DNA from: PUMD01 sp964599275
GTDB taxonomy: Bacteria; Bacillota; Sulfobacillia; SLMV01
Assembly: GCA_964599275.1 (NCBI GenBank)
Contig: CAZRFK010000092.1
Location: 1 to 6,750, forward strand
Length of the DNA stretch: 6,750 nt
Direction of reading: 5' to 3'
The translations under genes were made by a program, and so were the position numbers. The notes beneath the pieces were generated by a model that saw only the letters and a list, made by a program, of their open reading frames with translations, did not search any database and was not told the origin of the DNA. Of this stretch, positions 1-5,306 are shown in pieces (within the stretch, counting starts at the first letter, position 1; every line of letters begins with the position of its first letter).

Positions 1-171
1 CTCGGGGGATGCAGGTTCGTCCTCAAAAAATCCCTCATCAGGAGATGCACTTTGGGCTGGTGTCCGTTCTCCGGTGTCCGGTCTATTCCAGACGATAAAT
101 GCGATCCCAAAAAACACTCCTAAAGCGATCAAACCCAGTGCGATGTTCAGAATCATGTCAGCAGACTCCAT
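1..171 (-). CDS. Small single-pass membrane protein, N-terminal part (runs off the left edge)
   Basis: I do not recognise a family. The 57 visible codons start M-E-S-A-D-M, followed by one clear hydrophobic segment at about residues 6-28 (ILNIALGLIALGVFFGIAFI). After Trp28-Asn-Arg comes a hydrophilic, acidic, Pro/Ser-rich tail (SPDEGFFEDEPASPE) that continues outside the window. The acidic N-terminus and the Arg just after the helix suggest N-out/C-in topology; this is inference. The start at 171 was chosen because GGAGGT (181-186) lies 9 bases upstream. An in-frame ATG at 177 is only 3 bases from that SD, and another ATG at 240 has no convincing SD, so both are less likely but possible. The opposite strand also has a 72-codon open frame here, but it lacks protein-like character. 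The nearest upstream gene on the same strand is the DUF255 remnant, 291 bases away, so no operon is evident. Confidence 0.65.
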   Translation of the reverse strand, partial: MESADMILNIALGLIALGVFFGIAFIVWNRPDTGERTPAQSASPDEGFFEDEPASPE

Positions 172-180
172 GGTCATGAT

Positions 181-186
181 ACCTCC
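181..186 (-). promoter_or_regulatory. Ribosome binding site GGAGGT of the small membrane protein
   Basis: GGAGGT reads on the minus strand. It is 9 bases from the ATG at 171 and only 3 bases from the ATG at 177, and this spacing decides the start in favour of 171. Confidence 0.55.
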
Positions 187-462
187 AGATGCCGCTTCCG
201 GCGACTTAGTGCTCTGTTTACCTTCAACTTGGTTTTTCATTTATTCAACACCATGGACAAACAGCTCCTGCTCAAACACAGGTTTTCGGTGAAGTTCAGC
301 ATGCATTCGCCCACGGCCACGCTGGAGTCAGGGCTCTGTCGGTATTCGCAAATCCTATTTGGCCATTAATTCCTCTCTTTTCTACTTCTCGCTCTGAATG
401 CTACTTCCTTCCATATTAGTTATCTCAAGGACGTCAAACGGGCCAGTATGGACAGAAAATCA
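187..462. other. Gap without a supported gene
   Basis: This stretch separates the DUF255 remnant from the small membrane protein. All minus-strand frames are broken into short pieces. One frame ends with TAA directly before the ATG at 240 (last residues about VFEQELFVHGVE), and an overlapping frame ends at the same place with the TGA that overlaps that ATG. Neither has a start codon with an SD, and neither resembles a known family. I see no convincing promoter or terminator. Confidence 0.5.
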
Positions 463-763
463 TCAAAAAATGATGCAAACAACCATCAGCTCAGAAGCTA
501 TTGAAGAACCAATGGGACAACAGAAACCCAGCCGATGCCTCTTTACGTTGATATATTCGATCACCCGGGGCTCCGAATAAGATATTTCATCCATGACATG
601 GCAGCAGTAACACCAAACTCCCGATATTGACAGCAGGATGGGACAATCCCGCTGTTCGGCGAAGGGGAAGGATTCTTCATTCCACGCAACACCAATCTAT
701 CTCGTCTGCACGGTTTTCGCGGGGTGAGAAACGGAACTCGGCATCGTTAGCACTCTTTTGCAT
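463..763 (-). pseudogene. DUF255 / thioredoxin-fold protein (YyaL/SSP411-like), frameshifted N-terminal remnant
   Basis: This is a remnant of the DUF255 family, whose members begin with a thioredoxin-like domain and are usually about 600-700 residues. From the ATG at 763 the first frame gives MQKSANDAEFRFSPRENRAD then EIDW, and reaches TGA at 677-679. The match resumes in another frame from the TGG at 682-684: WNEESFPFAEQRD, then CPILLSISGVWCYCCHVM and DEISYSEPRVIEYIN, ending near 547. The family pattern is (K/C)PI-L-SI...CxxCHVM...ES(Y/F). The CxxC-type motif is present as CYCC, with its outer Cys codons at 610-612 and 601-603. Seven bases (685-691) separate the two Trp codons where six are expected, so a single inserted base explains the shift. 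After IEYIN the family match is lost, and the frame runs on without similarity to a TGA at 463-465. Both the frameshift and the missing rest of the protein indicate a pseudogene. Family assignment is from recalled motifs, not a search. Confidence 0.75.
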
Positions 764-850
764 TCGAAAAATTTTATTGTCACTCGTTCCTATAGTACTG
801 TGTACCATCTGGCGTCTCCCATTAGCCCAGATGACCAACTGCTGAAGATG

Positions 851-865
851 CGTCCGGTGCGGACG
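851..865. repeat. Short GC-rich hairpin, 6-bp stem
   Basis: CGTCCG and CGGACG flank a 3-base loop (GTG). Outer GCTG (841-844) and CAGC (871-874) could extend it across an internal loop. There is no following T-run, so it is not a canonical terminator. Function unknown. Confidence 0.4.
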
Positions 866-1084
866 GTTCCCAGCATATGAGAGTGATTGACCTATCTCAC
901 TTTGAGGTGTAGCAAAAATGATTCTGCAGGAGCGATAAGACGGGGTCCGGTGTTGCTCGCCGGCCCGGTCCACAAGTAAGGCTTGTACTCCCGGTTGGTC
1001 TAGATTCGGTCTGCCGCTTCCCCCCATTCAGCAACCGCTCCGCAAATATCACTGTCACAACAATCGGTGCTCAGATAACGTTGA

Positions 1085-1104
1085 TTATCGGTAATAACCG
1101 ATAA
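1085..1104. repeat. 20-bp palindrome, operator-like
   Basis: TTATCGGT and ACCGATAA form perfect 8-base arms around AATA. The length and small spacer fit a dimeric repressor site. No adjacent gene or promoter is intact enough to say what it would control, and no T-run follows, so it is not a terminator. Confidence 0.5.
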
Positions 1105-1267
1105 CACAATGGAATGATGCAGATAGATTCGATATGAACTGGGAGCGGTACAGAAGATGTAGTATCATCTGGTCTACTGAGAACAGTCCTTCTCATGGTA
1201 AACCTGGCAGCTAACGACTTCCCCCTCTTGGTCGGTGCTGCTCCCCACAATTTAATGCGAGTGCCTC

Positions 1268-1284
1268 GAATCACCACATGATTC
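1268..1284. repeat. Short inverted repeat GAATCA / TGATTC
   Basis: Perfect 6-base arms with a 5-base spacer (CCACA). It is short enough to be chance and has no assignable role. Confidence 0.25.
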
Positions 1285-1513
1285 TACGATTATTCACCGG
1301 GGCTTCTCTTGCACTTAGATCCTACGCCACCGTGCCCCCAGTCTTCTCTTTGTTCAGATAAATTCGGATCTGCCAAAAAACGCATTTCAGGTCGGCATAT
1401 AATTATCAGGGGGACCTCCAGTTTTTTGTCTGGTCGATCATTTTCTCTCACCCACTTTATCTAATCCCACTTTCACTTTGGCTTGCTCCTTTCTTGGTGG
1501 TCTCAGAAGTACC

Positions 1514-1567
1514 AAGTTCCCCAAACAAAGGAGTAAGCTTTTTTGTTTGTCCTACAGTGGGGAACTT
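1514..1567. repeat. 54-base imperfect stem-loop with 9- and 7-bp stems
   Basis: AAGTTCCCC (1514-1522) pairs perfectly with GGGGAACTT (1559-1567). Just inside, AAACAAA (1523-1529) pairs with TTTGTTT (1542-1548). A 10-base bulge (1549-1558) lies on the right arm and a 12-base loop in the centre. The right arm is also part of a direct repeat (see 1549-1587). Multiple short repeats containing TTCCCC are known at the ends of some insertion sequences, notably of the IS21 family, but no transposase is recognisable nearby, so an IS-end remnant is only an inference. Confidence 0.55.
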
Positions 1568-1587
1568 ATCTGTCCACAAACGGGAAC
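1549..1587. repeat. Imperfect direct repeat pair, 23-base period
   Basis: GTCCTACAGTGGGGAAC (1549-1565) and GTCCACAAACGGGAAC (1572-1587) share GTCC, ACA and GGGAAC in the same order. They overlap the right arm of the 1514-1567 stem-loop. Such short repeats about two helical turns apart can be transposase or regulator binding sites. Confidence 0.45.
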
Positions 1588-1920
1588 GCTTTCTGTCGAG
1601 TTATGGGTATCTTAAATTGGCCGCTTACATAATGAAAAGCTAATTGCAATGTCATTTGCTCAGGTTTACCCTTATGAGCAACAATCAGTCATGTTGTTCA
1701 ACTAGTTTACAGGTCCACTCTGCCAACTGTATGTCACACCTGTAAAAGAATTTATTGAAGATTCCCCCGTAACGGCGAACATAGAAATGCAATCCCAGGC
1801 GAGCTCGGATGAAAACACAGTTAGCGTTTTGCAAATCCGCTTCTCTTCAATTAGGGAAATGAGATCATAGAGAAAGGCCAAAAATCAAAACATTGTTTGC
1901 TTGAATGTCATACGAACACA

Positions 1921-1934
1921 ACGGAATGTTCCGT
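1921..1934. repeat. 14-bp inverted repeat ACGGAA-TG-TTCCGT
   Basis: Perfect 6-base arms around a 2-base centre. It resembles a small operator but lies in a gene-less stretch about 190 bases beyond the end of the SRAP gene, so its role is unknown. Confidence 0.35.
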
Positions 1935-2125
1935 CTCGTTCTTCTAAGTGAAGGGTCTGCCGAAAGTTTCTGCTGTCAGCCTCAAATAGTTGCTCGGAAA
2001 AACACCCAATCTATCATCCACCTTTAAGGAGAAATCATATATCAACAACAATTCCGTGAGATGCTCCAAATACAATAACACTTATTCGACCTTAAGGAAC
2101 TATACAGCACTCTTTTTTCCTGAAA

Positions 2126-2782
2126 TCAAGACTCATGTAGGGGTTCCAATATTCCGGGATCATCATTCATTGGTGAGTTCATGCGACTTGATACGGGACT
2201 GGCTTTCATAGGTTCCCCGGTATAAGGCACCAGCAGCTCCTTCAATGATCGAGTATCGGCCTCATCATCAAGCCAAGTACACTCCGAATCCCTCGGCAGA
2301 ATCACTGGCATCCGGTGATGTACGGAACGCACCACCTCGTTGGACTTCGTGGTTATAATGGCGCAGGTGTTTATGGTTTCTCCATCAGGAGATGTCCACG
2401 GATCCCACAGGCCAGCAAAAGCAAAAACCTTCCGCTCCTTGAGCGTGAAGCGGTAGGGCCGCTTATCCCCTTCCTCGTCCCTCCATTCGTAAAACCCATC
2501 AGCAGGAATGAGGCACCTGCGGTCGGTGAAACCTCGCTTGAAGCTGGGCTTTTGATCCACAGTTTCACCGCGAGCATTAATGAGCCCAGAGGACTTCTCT
2601 TTCATCCAGAAAGGAAGCAGACCCCATCGAAAGGAGCGGACCTGGTGACTTTCATCATTGACTATGGCGAGTATCGACTGGGATGGAGCTATGTTGTATC
2701 GTGGTTCCGCATCCTCAGAAAAAGCATAGGGATACGCATCGACCAGGTCTGGAATGCTGAACAGGGAAAATCGGCCACAAAT
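2126..2782 (-). CDS. SRAP-domain protein (YedK/HMCES type), probable ATT start
   Basis: SRAP proteins bind abasic sites in single-stranded DNA and form a stable thiazolidine crosslink through an N-terminal Cys, shielding the lesion during replication. The family hallmarks are all here. Counting the ATT as residue 1, they are Cys2-Gly-Arg-Phe, the RYNIAPSQ motif (28-35), WGLLPFW (53-59), Asn69 in INARGE, Glu99 in DGFYEWR and His155 in HHRMPVIL. Length is 218 residues, normal for the bacterial family. The protein needs Cys2 exposed after Met removal, so the start must be the codon just before TGT. That codon is ATT (2780-2782), 8 bases behind AGGAG (2791-2795). The frame stays open upstream to a GTG at 2848, but that start has no SD and would bury the Cys under 22 extra residues. 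A weak promoter candidate lies at 2911-2939. Function is confident from family motifs; the ATT start is inference from spacing and chemistry. Confidence 0.95.
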   Translation of the reverse strand: MCGRFSLFSIPDLVDAYPYAFSEDAEPRYNIAPSQSILAIVNDESHQVRSFRWGLLPFWMKEKSSGLINARGETVDQKPSFKRGFTDRRCLIPADGFYEWRDEEGDKRPYRFTLKERKVFAFAGLWDPWTSPDGETINTCAIITTKSNEVVRSVHHRMPVILPRDSECTWLDDEADTRSLKELLVPYTGEPMKASPVSSRMNSPMNDDPGILEPLHES

Positions 2783-2790
2783 ATATACCA

Positions 2791-2795
2791 CTCCT
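2791..2795 (-). promoter_or_regulatory. AGGAG ribosome binding site that decides the ATT start of the SRAP gene
   Basis: AGGAG on the minus strand is followed by an 8-base spacer (TGGTATAT) and then ATT-TGT. This is ideal spacing for initiation at ATT. The GTG three codons earlier overlaps the AGGAG and cannot use it. Confidence 0.75.
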
Positions 2796-2910
2796 GTCAC
2801 AGATGAATGTTTAATACCCCTACAACAAGGCTGCTGATTTTGAGACACCGATGCTATCGTAATTGCTGCTGACTCTCATAAAATCCGGGGAATGCCCCCG
2901 TCTATTGTAC

Positions 2911-2939
2911 ATCGTACTGCGGCACACCCTCAGTTGCAA
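2911..2939 (-). promoter_or_regulatory. Weak sigma-A-like promoter candidate upstream of the SRAP gene
   Basis: TTGCAA (2934-2939) and TACGAT (2911-2916) are 17 bases apart, each matching 4 of 6 consensus bases. It would give a leader of about 120 bases. The match is weak, and chance is a real alternative. Confidence 0.3.
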
Positions 2940-2990
2940 ACATCGAAAGCCGATTTTCGACTGCGTCAACTGGTCGGACAGCAATGTCAG

Positions 2991-3007
2991 CCCCCTCATT
3001 CAGGGGG
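2991..3007. repeat. GC-rich hairpin CCCCCT / AGGGGG
   Basis: Perfect 6-bp stem of nearly pure G-C pairs with a 5-base loop (CATTC). There is no T-run on either side, so it is not a canonical intrinsic terminator. It could be a protein-binding site or an RNA structure in the SRAP leader if transcription starts further upstream than the candidate promoter. Confidence 0.4.
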
Positions 3008-3235
3008 ATAACCCTGAGACCTGCAGAGCTAAACGTTCACTCATGCCCCACAGTATCAGGCAACCTGAATGACCATGCTCCTTCTTCCTCGACGAAAACT
3101 TCGGAACTGATGCCCCAGCTGTGCCTACACACAGAACAAGGAAATATTATATACATATCTGTCTCGCCCAAGTGAGCACACCTCGTCACACAGACATCCA
3201 CTGAGTCATGAGGTGTCCTGCTTCCGCCTGACGCA

Positions 3236-3258
3236 CAGGGATAAAAGATTTATCCCTG
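3236..3258. repeat. 23-base perfect hairpin, 10-bp stem
   Basis: CAGGGATAAA and TTTATCCCTG flank a 3-base loop (AGA). It lies about 50 bases beyond the stop codon of the truncated regulator. No T-run follows on either strand, so factor-independent termination is unlikely in the standard form; it could stabilise an mRNA 3' end or be a palindromic binding site. Confidence 0.5.
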
Positions 3259-3309
3259 CATCTCTCATCTGCAGGATAAAACCATATGCCGCAGACAGAT
3301 CATCCAACT

Positions 3310-3783
3310 CTAATCTCCGAGATGTACGAAGGTATTTCCCAGGAGGAAGTAGGCATGGGCCAGTTCGTACCTGCAAGAGGGTCGTCTCTTCCGCATAGCA
3401 AGCAGTTTCTGGTACTTTTGCAGTGTACTGGTGTAGGCTTCCTGGTGTAAATCTAATAGGGCTGTTGTTTCGAGGAACTGACAGCGAAAGGTATATGGGG
3501 CATCATTCTGCATGCTTCTGAATACGTGCTCTGCCAGTTCAATGCATTCAACGGCTTCTTCAAATAGATTCCTTTTCATTAAAACCCTAGCAAGGTAAAG
3601 GTACTCGCTAAACGATAAACCTGTTGTTTCGCCAAGATAATAGTTGAGCCAGTCTCCGATAGGTAAGTCAAGCTGTTTTGCTAATTTGACCATGGTCTTT
3701 GGTTTGGGTTTAACCTGATTGTTTTCGATTTTACTGAGATAAGCACAACTGCAAATCCCGTCGGAAAGGTTAGTCTGCGTCAT
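3310..3783 (-). pseudogene. Truncated XRE-type HTH regulator with TPR-like C-terminus
   Basis: The product resembles Bacillota regulators that join an XRE helix-turn-helix to TPR repeats (PlcR/Rgg-like architecture). Residues 1-10 (MTQTNLSDGI) are HTH helix 2, and 13-22 (CAYLSKIENN) the recognition helix, followed by KPKPKTMVKLAKQLDLPI. Residues 58-157 are TPR-like (YLYLARVLMKRNLFEEAVEC, YELAHAYFLLGNTFVHLGD). At 157 residues it is far shorter than the roughly 300-450 usual for the class and stops inside a TPR-like helix. Helix 1, normally before the M-T-Q, is missing. In the frame upstream of the ATG, the codons read SRERYR, which looks like the end of helix 1, but that frame contains no ATG, GTG or TTG before a TGA at 3865-3867. 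The ATG overlaps the stop of the lipoprotein gene (ATGA), so translational coupling could still produce the protein. DNA binding is doubtful without helix 1. Pseudogene status is inference. Confidence 0.75.
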
Positions 3784-4121
3784 ACGATATCTTTCTCGGC
3801 TGGCGTCCTCAGATAAATTTGATGCTGCTGAACTTTGAACTCTGCCCTGAGCTCTATATCTCCATCAATTTCGAAGGTGTAAGTTTGCTCACTGCTGATC
3901 TCGTCTGCATCCTTTAGCCAGCCGACAAATTCATAGCCTTCCTCGGGGGCAGCCTCAACGGTTACCAATCCACCCTCCTGGTAGACACCTTCCCCGGCGA
4001 TTTCGCCGCCCTCTTCAGGCTCTACATCCACTGTAACTTCATAAGTAGATGCGCAGCCGGATGCAGCTATCAGCAGCAAGACCCCCACAACAGCCAGGTA
4101 CACCCCACAGGTTTTGGACAT
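3780..4121 (-). CDS. Small acidic lipoprotein with one divergent InlB-type repeat
   Basis: A secreted, membrane-anchored protein of 113 residues. It begins MSKTCGVYLAVVGVLLLIAA, a type II signal peptide ending in a lipobox-like AASG-C, so Cys23 would be lipidated. Residues 27-96 form one divergent InlB B-repeat ('bacterial repeat') domain: YEVTVDVEPEEGGEI, then a G-x-Y-x-x-G turn (GVYQEGG), EGYEFVGW, and the closing YTFEIDGDIELRAEF. These repeats are extracellular and usually occur in tandem in adhesins; the ligand here is unknown. The domain is very acidic. After the normal domain end (AEFK) comes a 17-residue tail (VQQHQIYLRTPAEKDIV) that does not continue the repeat. The start at 4121 is supported by GGAGGG 8 bases upstream and the signal peptide; a longer frame to 4193 puts charged residues before it and is rejected. 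Its stop overlaps the regulator start by 4 bases. Confidence 0.85.
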   Translation of the reverse strand: MSKTCGVYLAVVGVLLLIAASGCASTYEVTVDVEPEEGGEIAGEGVYQEGGLVTVEAAPEEGYEFVGWLKDADEISSEQTYTFEIDGDIELRAEFKVQQHQIYLRTPAEKDIV

Positions 4122-4129
4122 CAATGTAA

Positions 4130-4135
4130 CCCTCC
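4130..4135 (-). promoter_or_regulatory. GGAGGG ribosome binding site of the lipoprotein gene
   Basis: GGAGGG on the minus strand with an 8-base spacer to the ATG at 4121. It fixes the start at the signal peptide rather than the longer upstream frame. Confidence 0.8.
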
Positions 4136-4140
4136 AGACG

Positions 4141-4170
4141 ATTATAGGAGTTCCAGCCTTACCCTGTCTC
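4141..4170 (-). promoter_or_regulatory. Possible promoter of the lipoprotein gene (GAGACA-N18-TATAAT)
   Basis: A perfect -10 hexamer TATAAT (4141-4146) with a 4-of-6 -35 hexamer GAGACA (4165-4170), 18 bases apart. Transcription would start near 4134, inside or next to the SD, giving a leader of only about 13-15 bases. That is unusually short, so the true promoter may lie further upstream. Confidence 0.35.
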
Positions 4171-4193
4171 TTCGCCTCTCTCCCGTATCGCAA

Positions 4194-5296
4194 AAGATTG
4201 ATTACCCAACAAGTTCACTGGAGCGAAAAAACAGGCTGCAGTATAGGATAAGTAGAATTATGAAGACCTCTGATGACATGTAGGATTTTCGGTCAAAGTT
4301 AACTGGCATAGTTTATAAGAATGTTTTCCGGCTTCAAAATATGTAATCACTACCCGGGAAAGGGCACTATATCCCCACCCAGCAGCAAGGACCCCCACTC
4401 CCCTTCCCTGATTAGTATCTCTTCCCAGAACACTCTATCAATTCGGGAGAAGGACTGAATACCCTTTGCATCACGGCAGATTGGTTTTTGCAGCTGTAAA
4501 ATTGAAACCAGACCATTAATCACTTGTGCGCAATCCACAAAAACAGTTGCCCGGGAATTTTACCCCATTCTCTTATATGAGACGATGGCCTCAGTCCATT
4601 CCAATTTCCTTCAGACAGGTGAGATAGGACTGCCTTCAGAAGATGAATGCATTGTGTCTGAACAATCACACAGAATAGAGAACTTTTTTGTAGTGTTTAT
4701 GCGACATGTCGTTGATTGCGTTTTCTGTTTTTCCTGTTTCGTTATTCAAAATCTTTTTGATGGTTACGCTGTCGTTGTTCGAGGATTTCTTTGTCTTTAC
4801 CATGTATCTGTCTGTCGTAGCCTGCAGCAATATCTCCTCAAATCCCATACCGAGACGGTCTCTACTTCCCAGAGTCGATGCCCCGTCCGCAGGCAGGTTG
4901 CGTATTGCGCCTCCGCCTCTTCTCCGAATCCCTCCATTAGATAGGTAAAACGGGAAGAACTATGCAGTGAACGTCAGGATGGTCCCAGGCGAATCTCTCG
5001 GCGTTGGAAGCATTGAATGCTGAACTTGCGGGAGAAAATAAGGTTCAAAAGCATAATGTGAATTCGCAGGTCGTCACCAGCCTCGAATAAGTGGCTACTC
5101 CCTCCCAAACCGCTGGAGGGTATGCTCAAGGTATGAACTGCCTGCTGCAACATGGCCTGCCAGTGAATGCTGTGAGCTGTGAGCCAGACATTGGCGAACG
5201 TTATTGGGCGTGAGGCTATTTCGAGGACGCTGCGCTGGATCTATAATTGGGTGCAGGGACGGTGTTCAATTGTGTTTAAAGCTAACAGCTACTATC
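4194..5296. other. About 1.1 kb without a supported gene
   Basis: Several short frames exist but none is convincing. A minus-strand 62-codon frame at 4350-4538 (GTG start, ends GGDIVPFPG) lacks an SD and family resemblance. A minus-strand frame ending at 4666 is open back to a TAG near 4960, but its first ATG is at 4848 without an SD; an overlapping frame at 4742-4837 reads a charged stretch (GYDRQIHGKDKEILEQRQ) with no start codon. The plus-strand frames at 4585-4948 look like shadows. The octamer CCCGGGAA occurs at 4353-4360 and 4550-4557, flanking the 62-codon frame. I see no RNA gene, terminator or mobile element here. Confidence 0.45.
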
Positions 5297-5306
5297 CACC
5301 TCCTTT
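5297..5306 (-). promoter_or_regulatory. Orphan Shine-Dalgarno sequence AAAGGAGGTG
   Basis: Ten bases complementary to the 3' end of 16S rRNA, overlapping the TAA stop of the SulP gene. No ATG, GTG or TTG lies 5-12 bases downstream, and the following frames close quickly. It looks like the ribosome binding site of a former downstream gene in the same operon. Confidence 0.5.

Larger units (their letters stand above)
764..2125. other. Long stretch without a supported gene; probably decayed DNA
   Basis: About 1.36 kb in which no frame gives a recognisable protein. The upstream extension of the DUF255 frame (open up to 1027) resembles no family, and homologues start near 763. Minus-strand fragments that look slightly protein-like are a 53-codon frame at 1290-1451 (GTG start; contains VPLIIICRPEMRFLADPN) and a segment near 1720-1900 (contains FLAFLYDLISLIEEKR). 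Neither has a good SD or a known relative. The stretch also holds the palindrome at 1085-1104, the repeat cluster at 1514-1587 and a short inverted repeat at 1921-1934, listed separately. It lies downstream of the SRAP gene, and I see no canonical terminator with a U-run after that gene. Confidence 0.5.
2849..3309. other. Gap between truncated regulator and SRAP gene
   Basis: No frame gives a recognisable protein. In the frame next to the regulator's stop, an open stretch (LELDDLSAAYGFILQ and on, to a TGA) follows directly, but it does not resemble the family's TPR continuation. The stretch holds the weak SRAP promoter candidate and two perfect hairpins (2991-3007 and 3236-3258), neither followed by a T-run. 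Confidence 0.45.

Noticed and set aside
764..1027. Upstream extension of the DUF255 frame to an ATG at 1027
   Set aside because: The extra 88 residues resemble no family, lack an SD, and related proteins begin near the ATG at 763.
840..1060. Group II intron or other structured RNA
   Set aside because: The short GC hairpin at 851-865 suggested domain V, but the expected domain V sequence pattern and a reverse transcriptase are absent.
1370..1435. Possible terminator near GGGGGACCTCCAGTTTTTT
   Set aside because: The T-run is present but no stem longer than about 4 bp precedes it on the plus strand.
2315..2806. Plus-strand 163-codon open frame
   Set aside because: It is antisense to the SRAP gene, whose motifs are complete on the minus strand.
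3146..3151. Perfect TATAAT on the minus strand as a SRAP promoter
   Set aside because: No -35 hexamer lies at 16-18 bases, and it would give a leader of about 360 bases; the flanking DNA is simply A/T rich.
4122..4193. Longer start for the lipoprotein at 4193
   Set aside because: It would place charged residues (MRYGREAKRQ) before the signal peptide and run through the strong SD at 4130-4135.
4353..4557. CCCGGGAA octamer repeated on both sides of a 62-codon frame, as in a target-site duplication
   Set aside because: The octamer contains a self-palindrome, there are no terminal inverted repeats, and no transposition protein is present.
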